DNA of 64,000 bases from the NCBI GenBank assembly GCA_021521415.1, contig JAIQDT010000001.1, positions 1,612,001 to 1,676,000 on the forward strand. The letters run 5' to 3'. Below are positions 11,360-21,262 of this stretch, piece by piece; position 1 is the stretch's first letter; each line of letters begins with the position of its first letter. Below the pieces are notes generated by a model. It was not told where the DNA came from, did no database searches, and was given only the letters and a program-made list of their open reading frames with translations. Both the position numbers and the translations under genes were made by a program. The stretch is from Bidens hawaiensis (taxonomy: Eukaryota > Streptophyta > Magnoliopsida > Asterales > Asteraceae).

Positions 11360-12630
11360 TAGTTTGCTAATGTGAATACTAAATAATATGTAAATATGAT
11401 AGGTTACGTATATGTCCCAAAAATAGTTGAAAATAAATAAAAAGGGTAATAAGTTACTCACCTTGTCAAATAAGCAACAAGGCTAAATGATTTAATAAGA
11501 AGAAGATGAGTCGTCACATTCTTCGAGAATTACCAACCAAAAACCCTAGTTAAGAACGATAGCGAAGATAAATATAAATTTAAAGACGGATTATATATAG
11601 ATTCGGGATTTGATTATGATCGGGTGTGTTTGTGAAAACACTTATTATTTACTTTGTTATTATATAAAGCCACTTTTATTTACCAAGATTTACGTAATAT
11701 AATTCAAAATATATACTTATAATATAATACTTAACAAATAATACAACTTGAGAAGTTATTTAATAATGTTTGTTTTAAATATTTATTTTAGACATCAACG
11801 AACTCTTGTTGATAAGATTAATAAAATATATTAAATATATTAATTACGATTTTTATTTGTCAAAACCTTTATTATTTTAATTGAAAATGGCTTATATGTA
11901 ATTTGAATATCTTGCATTTTAGGATTTTTCAACATCTCATCACAAATTCAAAATAATTTATTTTACATATGAACTACAAGAACAAGCATTTCAGATGCCT
12001 TTGTTTTATTTTAATTTATCGTTTTTCTAGTATCACGTAATTGTTATGATCTGGAAATTTTTATATCTATTTTTATTTTACTACTATCTACTTATTCTAT
12101 TTAATTTGAATTAGCCTAGATATTTTAGTGATTACGGCGACCATGTAATACGTACAAGGGGATACTTAAATGAGTTTTGGGTATAATAGTTGACTGTGTA
12201 ATTTCTAGAAATTATACATAATTATTTTTATATTTTTAGTGGTATCTATACACATGTGTAATCGGTCTGAGTTGCTTTTATTATCTATCTTGTATTATAA
12301 CGTTTTAGAGATCACGTAATCTCATGTAAACATTTGACTGACTCTTTAAGACAAACAACCCGTTTATCTTATCGAGTATAAATATGTTTTTATTGTTTAA
12401 AAAGGTTTAACGTATTCACCTGTGATTGTCTGTTCTGGATAATGTGGTGATCTCGTTTGAAAACCTTTGTGAATGAATGATGATTAACCTATAATAAAAT
12501 AGGTTTATATAAATATTCGGATCGTCTTTTGATCTGGCTGCGGACCTTTAGTTTGGTTTTGATAGCTTTAAACCTTGATTGATCATTTGTATGAATAAAA
12601 TATTATAGTCTTTATGTTTATTTACCAATC
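11360..12630. other. AT-rich intergenic DNA, no gene seen
   Basis: This stretch is strongly AT-rich, with no long frame, no recognised protein similarity and no clear terminal repeats. Confidence 0.5.
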
Positions 12631-12639
12631 GTGTGTTAA

Positions 12640-12866
12640 GTTTCTTCTTCATGAAGAAACATCTATGATAAGTTTCTTCTTCAAGAAGAAACGTCATTTG
12701 TCTATAACTTATATTTATAAATTCTTATGTTTCTTACTCATGAAGAAACACTAATTGGACTATACCCCTTGTATGTAAAGCTTATGTTTCTTAATCTTGA
12801 AGAAACAATATTTTAGTTATATCCTGATGTATATACAATTCTATGTTTCTTAGTTATAAAGAAACA
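12640..12866. repeat. Array of five hairpin-forming repeats
   Basis: Five units centred on palindromes of the form GTTTCTTCTTCATGAAGAAAC occur at 12640-12660, 12672-12692, 12728-12750, 12785-12807 and 12844-12866. Spacing is 32, 56, 57 and 59 bases. The arms (TGTTTCTT and AAGAAACA) are conserved, while the loop bases vary between units in ways that mostly keep the arms pairing. No coding frame is associated. Confidence 0.85.
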
Positions 12867-12899
12867 TTATTTTAACTATAACCTTTGTATTTATAAATT

Positions 12900-14490
12900 T
12901 GATCAAGGTCTAGGATATATCCCCGACTAGGGTCTAAGCCATGTAATATAATAATAATAAAATAATAACTTCGGCAGAACCCCTACCTTACATGAGTACT
13001 CAGAGTTTTTACGCCTAAGCTTTTATGAGCAACACTTCTACTCTATGTCGCATACGCGGACTAAAACTATCAGGACTTCGGAGCTTGGTACGCACTATGA
13101 TGCTCGGCACGTAAAAAAATGCAAAGTGTGTAAGTGAAGGTGTTTTGGTGTGATATGGTACGTGCAGTGTACCCCCTATTTATAGCAAATTTTGTTTTGC
13201 TTCGCATCGCGCGAAGGAACATGCATTTAGTCGTTCGGATCATGCGGACCAACCTTATGTTTGTTGAATCATCGTCGGGACTGCCATGTGGTCTGACACG
13301 TGTTCCCATGTGTCCACACGTGTCACACATGCTAATTTTACCAAACGAAAGTTTTTTTAAGGGTCACTTTGCGTAGAGCGAAGTAGTCATGAGTTGTTTC
13401 TTCGAGTAGCGCGAACCAGTTAAATCTTTGATATTACCCATGCTCCTTCGCGTATGGTGAAAAGCCAGATCCTTGCACGTTCGCGTAGCACGAAGGATCT
13501 AGATTTCATATTTTTCACTTTTAGTCCATTGTCTTTGGTAACTTGTTATGTTTTGGCCTTACTTCCATTTTCCAAAAATACTAAGAAGGCTCTCAAGCGG
13601 CTCGCGGCGATGCGAGAGTGCGAAGTGAAAAGTGCGCCATCAAAGTGTCACATTGCGCCCATTGCTTGTGCCCGTGTGTGTGCGTGTCGGGTGCTTCGCA
13701 CCCTCCGCTAGAACCAGTGGGTGTATGTTTGGTATATAAGAATATTACTATCGAAACTCATCTCCTCATAAAAAGTGTTTTGGTCAAAAATTGATTTAGG
13801 ATAATGTAACCAAATTTGTAAGGTGAGGTTTAGTGCTTGTATGACAATAACAGTTATGAAACGAATGTAAACGAGAACACAAAGATTTGTTACGAGAAAA
13901 AGCCCTTGATCTTGGTCGAATCGTCGGCACAAAAACCCCGGGTGATGACAAATCGTCTATCACCACTTTATTAATCAAAAACAAGGTTACAAAGGTGGGG
14001 ATTATGATCACTAATACAACGAATGCTATGTGTGTGTATCTATTGCTAGAGAGAACTCTAAGTATTTCTAACGTATGTGAAGTTATGAGTGTAACAACTC
14101 GGTTTTTCCCAATCTATATTACCCGACCCGTTTTATGTTCGATTAATTTTATCAATTAAAATTTGTTACTTTTATCGAACTAAATTTATTTTTAATAATA
14201 TTTAATTACTTATAATTATAACTTTTAGGTTTTGGCATTTTTAGCTCAAAAATATAAACTTTTATCTTTCTTTGTACCACCTTCAAACTCCTAGGTCCAT
14301 TTTGTAACTTTATTATAACCCATTTTCAGAATCTGGATAACTAATCCTTTAACCCGACCGTATTTAGTTTCTTATACCCGAATATCAAATTGGTTATCTT
14401 GGACCATAAGATTCGCGTTATTAATTTAATTGATCGTGTGAATACATTGTTTACGATATTATCGGCCTAATCAAAGACACGATTTATGGT
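12900..14490. other. Noncoding debris with LTR-like signals
   Basis: On the minus strand, GCTATAAATA near 13180-13190 resembles an LTR TATA box followed by a leader-like stretch, and the region 13.2-13.7 kb has GCGAAG-rich sequence. A TGTAACAACTC start near 14094 on the plus strand also resembles an LTR end. No matching partner ends, TSD or PBS could be found, so these are read as eroded LTR fragments. No gene is supported. Confidence 0.35.
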
Positions 14491-14493
14491 AAT

Positions 14494-15195
14494 TCAATCA
14501 TATTTGATCCGTATTTCCTTTTTTTTATCAATTTGATACCCAAATAATCTTGTATAACATGATATTGGTTGTATTATATCAATTTGTTCCCCTTCATGAT
14601 CCTTTACAAGGACAGCACTTACTGCATTACTCGATACAGCTAAGTAAAAGGATAGGGGTTCCCCATCTCCTGGCTTCATTAATGCTGGTGCTGAGGATCA
14701 GTAATCCTTCAAAGCTTTGAGTGCAGCCTCATGTTTCTCTGTCCACTCGAACGTTTTAATCTTTCTAAGGATATCATAGAAATCCTTACACTTCTCCAAA
14801 GATCGGGAGATGAATCTATTCAAGGTCGTGATCCTGCCGGTCAACCTTTGTACATCTTTTGCATTCGCGGGTGACTTCAAGTTGATGATAACCTTTATTT
14901 GTTCTGGGCTAGCTTCTATACCCCTCTTTGTGACCATATGACCAAGGAACTTCCCAGCTTTAACACCAAAATGGCATTTGGATGGGTTGAGTTTCATGTT
15001 ACACTGGTCAAGGATGTTGAAGGCTACCTCCAAGTCTTTAATATGATCTTCAGCCGTCTTGGATTTGACTACCATATCGTCAATATATACTTCCATGGTC
15101 TTCCATAGTTGGTCTTTAAACATCATGTTGACTAAGCGTTGATAAGTCGCACATGTATTTCTTAGTCCAAAAGGCATGGCAATATAGCAATGTTA
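14494..15195 (-). pseudogene. Tat-type Ty3/gypsy RT / RNase H fragment
   Basis: Minus-strand frames encode the C-terminal half of an RT (MPFGLRNTCATYQRL, then the catalytic YIDDMVVKS box, CHFGVKAGKFLGHMV) and the start of RNase H (FYLAVSSNAVSAVLVKDHEG). A stop codon near 14690 separates the two parts. The motifs are those of Tat/Retand/Ogre-type elements. Upstream RT sequence is absent: at about 15190 the sequence switches directly into the LINE ORF2. The downstream end is lost near 14490. Confidence 0.85.
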
Positions 15196-16212
15196 TTTAC
15201 TTGATGTTGCATACATCTTCGTAGCTCGATTCCCAACTCACTCAGAACCGAATCCAGTTTTACAATCCGGCTCCATGGGCCCAGACTCGACAACCTAGCA
15301 GGAATGCTAGACCAAGATCTAGAAGAGTGATGAAGGGCCAAAATAACTTTCTGCCATAAACTTCCTTTATCATTTTTTAATCGCCACCACCACTTAGCTA
15401 ACAAATACATGTTTGCGTCTTTTTGATGACTAAGACCCAACCCACCATACTCAGTTGGAGCCACTACCTTATCCCAAGCCACCCAATTAACTTTAGCCTT
15501 TTCTTCTGACCCACCCCCAAAAAACACCATCCTCAATCTTTCAAGTTTATCTAGAACGCCCTCGGGTGCCTTAAATAAAGAAAAATATTATGTTGGGAAA
15601 GAGTTAAGAACCGACTTAATAACCGTGACGCGACCACAAAAAGAAATGTGGTTAGCTTTCCATCTTGATAACTGTTTTCTTACCACCTCATCAACCGGGT
15701 CCCACGCGCTGATTCTGCTCATGTTCTTACCCACTTGAAGACCTTGATGTACAAAAGGAAATATCCCAACCTTACACCCAATCTTCCTTGCCATATGGTT
15801 CAACTCAACCCCATTCACCTTAGTGCCAAAACTCCAACTCTTAGAAAGATTAATTTGAAGCCCTGAACAAAGAAAAAACACATGAGAATTCAGCCCAGAT
15901 TCAAAGCATTCACCGTATCCCATTCGCCAACAAATACCACATCATCCGCATAAATGAGATGTGAAACAATCGACCCCTCCGACCCACATTTCAACCCATG
16001 TTCCAGATCAGCAGCTCTTTTCAACAAACCCGTCAAGGCTTCCATAGCCAAAAAAAATAAAAAAAGGGGACAGAGGATCACCTTGTCTTAGGCCCCGGGA
16101 ACACTAACCTCTCGGGTAGGTGAACCGTTTACCAATAACGAAGCCCGGCTTGCTGACAAGATAACCGATATCCACCTGCGCCATCTCTCCGGGAAATTCA
16201 TGTGGCCCATAC
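15190..16212 (-). pseudogene. LINE ORF2, C-terminal half of RT and C-terminal domain
   Basis: Minus-strand frames contain the RT motif GDPL-like segment leading to FLAMEAL, the catalytic LIYADDVVF box, SGLQINLSKS and WKANHISFCGRVTVIKSVL, followed by the LINE C-terminal region with WDKVVAPTEYGGLGL and LLAKWWWRL. These are standard landmarks of plant L1 ORF2 proteins. Frameshifts occur near 16.08, 15.9 and 15.55 kb. At the upper edge the frame reads MGHMNFPERW, which joins directly to the RT segment at 18536 once the inserted LTR is removed. Confidence 0.87.
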
Positions 16213-18535
16213 TGTGACACTCGTCAATTTCAGGTTAACTCCGTTAATTCAAACGCAAGATCACACGAACTATGCCATTCCAGTTAACGCATTTCAAATT
16301 GCATTTAATTAGAGTGCACATGACAATCATTACACAAGTAGTCTCTCGGAGTTTCACCGAATCACATACGAGTCGACTCAAACCGTTGGTGAACAAACAA
16401 AATATTATAAAAAAGTACTTGATATAATTATGTGTTACATTTATGTGTAATTTGGTGCTTACATGTGTAACCTCATATCATGAATGAAAAAGAAATAGTT
16501 TGTGATGGAATTATACAAAATAGAAGTTGAGGGTGCAAGTTGTAACATGTAATTAATTAGTTAATATATAAAGAAACTTATAAACACAAATCCCTAACTC
16601 TCCCCTCTCTCCCTCTCCCTTGCAACGGCAGCCCCACCCCCTCCCCTCTCCCTTGATCGGCCAAAAACACACACACACACATACATACAAGATTGTTTAC
16701 AAGTTGTTTGAAGATCCAAGGTTGCTAACTAGGTAAACTAAACACTCTATCTAACTTATTCTATCGATTTTTGGCATGATTAAACATGATGATCATAAAC
16801 CCTAAATTCTAAATATATTGATTATTGATGAGCTAGGTTGTATGCATGATTCTTTGTTCATAGATTAGTAGTTTGTTGAGTTTTTGATGAAAACTGATGC
16901 TGGACAGAATCATAATTGCATGTTAAAACAACTGTAACTTGATGTTAATGATGTGTTTGGAAGTGATTATTGATTCTATGATGTATTAGGTCGATCTAGT
17001 ATCTAAAGAGTCTGAGTTTGTAATTTTTGGAGGTGTGGAAGTTAGTTTTTATTAATTTACAAATCTGTTGCGCAAGTCTGATTCGGGAAGCCTTCTTATA
17101 GGCTGTTTTGTAATTAGTATATCTCACAAACGACAAGACCAATTGAGTTTATTCCACTTCTGGAAGTTAATAATTTGAGTTTGGAATCTAACCTAATTGG
17201 CCTTGCATTAATTGGATTAATCATGTAACGGGAATAAAAAATAATGTTTTGTTGCGCATGATAATGACTGATGTGTGCTTACTGTGATGTTTTGATCCTT
17301 GTTAGAAAACCGTATGTAATAAAAATATTTTTAGAAACCTAACTCACGTGTGCTTCTATGATGAATTTTTGGTGATTTTATCTATAGGTATGGTTTGTTA
17401 AATAGAGTAATCTTGACGTGTTAAAATCTGTCTCGGTAACTTAGCTGCTGAATTCTTTGATTTAACCTAAAAAGTGATTATTTGACTGATGTTTGCTATG
17501 TGTTTGACATATTTGCCCTTGTGGTAGATATTTTACTGATGATGTACCATAGTAACACCTAACACTATACTTGTTCACATGTGTAACTTATCACCAACGT
17601 GTTTGTCGAGTCGCACTTGTTTCAAAAGCGTAACACGAACACATCTCAGGCATAACCTTTATGTGTCGAGTCTAGAGACTCACTCGTAGTTCAAACACTT
17701 AGAAATCTCATTTTTGTTTTTAGAGCACTAGTGAGGATTTGTGACGCACGCTTTTCTCGGATTTTTGATAACTTCGCAAACAGTGAGTTTCACGACCCCG
17801 TTTACTCTTTATCGTTTTTATTAGGGGGAGATAACATACTCCAACACTTTAGATTTTGTTTATTTCTTTATATATCACTTGTAAGACTAAGTGTCAACAA
17901 ACCAACTAAGTCCTTCAGAAACAATCGAACCGGTTAATATTGGATAATAGCGAGTCAGTGTTGAGTAGTATTACTGGGTTTGACAAGCCCCACCCAACTC
18001 TAAACTCGACTGTAGGTCGAGTGGGTGTAATTATGGCTAACACATTACCATGGTCGTGGTTGACATGGTGGCAAGACAATCGTATAAACAGTCAGCTTCG
18101 GTGTCGAACACTTAGTAATACATGCTTGATAGGTTAGCTACCTATTGATATATATTGACATAACACTATCTGGTAAAGCTAAAACGAAACGCTTAATTTG
18201 CTTAAACCTGTGAACTCACCAACCCTGTGTTGACACTTTTAGTATGTTTATCTCAGGTAGCCCGAGGCGGGCGAGCGGTATAGGACATGCATTCACTGAA
18301 CTCTAATGCTTTAAACTTCTTTTAAATTTTATCATGATAAGTGTTGCTTTAAGTCGTCCTGTGTGGCGCAACTATTTGCTTTACAGTTTACGCTTCCGCG
18401 TCTTTACTTAAGACTTGATGTCTTGGTTGTTTTTAAAACTTTAATTATGGTGTTTGATATAACTAATGATTCCGATCCTGTTAGTTCACACCCTCTGACG
18501 GTACAACTCCGTTAGTGAATTTTGAGGGTGTGACA
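16213..18535 (+). mobile_element. Solo LTR, second family, inside the LINE
   Basis: The unit runs from TGTGACACTC to GGGTGTGACA, so it has TG...CA ends with short inverted repeats. It contains a TATATAAAG promoter-like box near 16565 followed by a CT-rich leader, and a GTGAACTCACC...TTTTAGTATG module near 18.21-18.25 kb shared in style with the other LTRs here. It interrupts the LINE RT between codons that are adjacent in the uninterrupted protein. No coding region exists. A clear 5-bp target duplication is not visible (CATAC versus GACCG), so one flank has probably mutated. Confidence 0.75.
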
Positions 18536-18809
18536 GACCGAGTCCAAAAAGCTCCAATTTAGCAAATCATAGGCCTTTCGATATCAACTTTAAAAATCAT
18601 ACCACGCTTATTAGATCTATTCAGCCAAGACAAGGTTTCATTGAGAACTAGAGAACCATCAAGGATGTTTCGATTAGCAATGAACACAGATTGTTCCTCT
18701 AAAACTAGCCATCCAATGACCTTTTTCAATCTACCAACCAACACTTTTGACATTACCTTATTCAAGAACCCAATAAGGCTTATCGGACGAAACTCGTTTA
18801 ACGAGATCG
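18536..18809 (-). pseudogene. LINE ORF2, N-terminal RT segment
   Basis: The minus-strand frame NEFRPISLIGFLNKVMSKVL, LVLEEQSVFIANRNILDG and MIFKVDIE corresponds to the finger/palm region of plant L1 RT (the usual RPISL, FI-GR-I-D and K-D-F-A-D landmarks). One frameshift near 18560 separates it from the continuation AYDLLNWSFLDSV, which joins 16212. The upper end abuts the chromovirus inserted at 18810. Confidence 0.87.
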
Positions 18810-18882
18810 TGTGACACCCGGTAATTTCCCAATCCTATAAACTAAGTAATCAACCTAATAATTAGGTGATTGTAAATATTAA

Positions 18883-19117
18883 GCGCGCTATGTTAGTCAG
18901 CGCAGGCATGTTATGTGCGCCCTGCGCGAGCGCGCTATGTTAGTCACCGCAGGCATGTTATGTGCGCCCTGCGCGAGCGCGCTATGTTAGTCAGTGCAGG
19001 CATGTTATGTGCGCCCTGCGCGAGCGCGCTATGTTAGTCAGCGCAGGCATGTTATGTGCGCCCTGCGAGAGCGCGCTATGTTAGTCAGCGCATGCATGTT
19101 ATGTGCGTCCTGCGCGA
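18883..19117 (+). repeat. 47-bp tandem array, five copies, in LTR U3
   Basis: Units starting GCGCGCTATGTTAGTCAGCG begin at 18883, 18930, 18977, 19024 and 19071. Copies differ by single bases, mostly at CG sites. An equivalent array is at 25813-26047 in the 3' LTR. It lies in U3 upstream of the TATA box, where it could act in transcription. Confidence 0.92.
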
Positions 19118-19745
19118 GCGTTTTGGCTTTATGTTTTCACGTAACTTAACTTTATGATGGGTTAACCGTCCCGCATGATGCTAAGGCGGGTGCATCCCAA
19201 ATCGTTTATGCGCGTGCGGAAGGGGAACTAACCTCCCCGCATGGCGGGAACATTGAGAGCTAGTTTGTCTGAAGCTCCAAGATGGAATTGACTTCAACAT
19301 GACTGATCACTATGTTGAAATACCAAGACCACCTGGAGAATCTACAAATGAAACTCAATGTCCCTGACTGCGAGAAGGTTACGTACCTACCCGCAGCAAA
19401 GAAATGTCCTTCACGCAGAAAGCTATGCGCACAAAGTGATACGTGCAGAACACTTAGCCTAATCCCCATCCATAAGGGAATTACTCCCGCCCAAAAGGAA
19501 ACAGTAGCGTGTTTCAGAGATTTTCCACTTTTTACTGTACACTGACAAAAGTACCTGAAAAAGCACACTGTAACATGAAAAGTCAACTGTCAGCCACCCT
19601 ACTCCCACCAACCACAGACCTGCATGTCCTGTCCAAATCAAATCAAAATCTTTTATCCACTACTCCACTTTTAAATAAATAATAATAATTTCCATACTTT
19701 ATCATCATTACACCTAGATATGAAAAGATTACAATCCCCTAAAGC

Positions 19746-19780
19746 AAGGGATTGTGTTCCCTTGAGTTTGCCTATAAATA
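19746..19780 (+). promoter_or_regulatory. LTR core promoter: palindrome plus TATA box
   Basis: AAGGGATTGTGTTCCCTT is followed about 10 bases later by TATAAATA. The same arrangement occurs in the 3' LTR (26676-26710) and, with CTAGGGATTGTGTTCCCTAG, in chromovirus 2. Transcription would start some 30 bases downstream, at the R region. Confidence 0.7.
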
Positions 19781-21034
19781 TGTAACCTAAATTATCACCC
19801 AAAACACACTTCAAACTTCTCTCTTAAGAACTGCAAACTTGCACTAATCATCTCCCAAGCATCCGTTGTTTTCATTTCCGATCCTGTTACTAGGTAAGCC
19901 GAGAATATAACCTTGAGATCTACTTTCCAACCCTTATATTCTCCTATTTCTTGATCTTAATATATATACTTCTTGTTATTTAATCGTATTCTAGACCTTC
20001 AATTCCGAGGCCAACACCAAGAAAACCCGAATCTCGATTAATCCCTTAACAAGAACCACAGGTGAGTCTCACAGCCCCTATTTTCACTGTTTTCACTACT
20101 TTTAAACTGTTTTCGGGGCGAGGGACACGTACTTAAATAATGTTTTATCATGGTATACTTACAAGCTATGCAAGCGATTATGTGTTTAAATTATGTTTCA
20201 TAATGAGCAATGCGAACGGTTATCTATGGTTTTCGATGTATGTGCGCTAGAATTCGAGTAAGTGATCACTTTACCATTGGAACTCGAAGGGTAGGGACTG
20301 CTGGTTTGATCCACCCACTCGTAGGGGTCGCACCTCTTTGCATGGACGAGTGCCTAGTATGGTCATGGGGCAGTACTACGGGATTGAGCCCGCTCGTAGG
20401 GGTCGCGCCTCTTTGCATGGACGAGCGCCTTGTTTTCCGGCACAACGTTCGCGCGTAACCCGCGGGACGGTATTACTTATTTTGCTCGTAGTGGCAGCGC
20501 CACTTACACAGACGAGCATAGTTCCCAGAAATGTTCGCGCGTAACCCGCGGAACGATTTTATCAGATTATGTTATCAGAACTATGTTTTACTAAGCATGT
20601 GTTTCAATATGATTTTTATCAAGACTATGATGCAATGCGATTTATCAAGTTACTAAAACTTGTGAACTCACTCAGTTTATACTGATTCAAATGTTTTACG
20701 TGTCTTTCAGGAGATAACTAGGTAGCGCATGGAGTCACACTTAGAGCACCTCACGTTGAACATCTAAAACTAGCTTTTTGGAAGATTTTAGTTCTATCCC
20801 TTCGATGCGCATGGTTGTTCCCGCCGCGCAAGGGGATATGGCGTGGAAATCTTCAACAGTTTTTATACTTGGATGTTTTTATGAAATTTTTAAACAATGT
20901 AATGTATTTGTATTAAACATTTCATGCGCAATGAAAATCTTACTTTGAATGTTTGCAATGGCCCGTGCTTAATTATCAATCCCCACTCGCGCGCGCCCGG
21001 CTGCTTCCGCCGCTCAGGGCCGGGTGTGACAGAT

Positions 21035-21046
21035 TGGTATCAGGGC
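21035..21046 (+). other. Primer binding site, tRNA-iMet, chromovirus 1
   Basis: TGGTATCAGGGC starts three bases after the 5' LTR. It matches the initiator-Met primer site TGGTATCAGAGC of plant chromoviruses except for one G in place of A. Confidence 0.85.
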
Positions 21047-21262
21047 ACTGGTTATAGCGAACTAGGAAAAGAAGTTTTAACCTAGACTATAACCGTTGGG
21101 GGAAATCGCATGAAATATTTTTCAAAGAAAATATTTTCAAAAGAAACTATACACACACTTAGGAACACGGGTCACACAGTGTCTAGTAAATAAAGATAAA
21201 AACATTATGTGCTCAGAGTACATGCGCTAAGTTTGATATATTTTCACTCTTTTAAAGCGAGA

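Larger units (their letters stand above)
18810..21031 (+). repeat. 5' LTR of chromovirus 1
   Basis: It runs TGTGACACCC to GGGTGTGACA, 2222 bp. It contains a five-copy 47-bp tandem array (18883-19117), a palindrome AAGGGATTGTGTTCCCTT at 19746-19763 just before the TATAAATA box at 19773-19780, and paired repeats around CTCGTAGGGGTCGC near 20.31-20.42 kb. The 2-bp indel relative to the 3' LTR lies near 20451. Confidence 0.95.

Noticed and set aside
13070..13330. Frames on both strands around a GCGAAG-rich stretch
   Set aside because: The overlapping frames share no protein-like features and the region looks like LTR U3 debris.
19260..19641. Frames of 60-108 codons on both strands, repeated at 26190-26571
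   Set aside because: They lie wholly in the two LTR copies, upstream of the TATA box, with no protein-like conservation.
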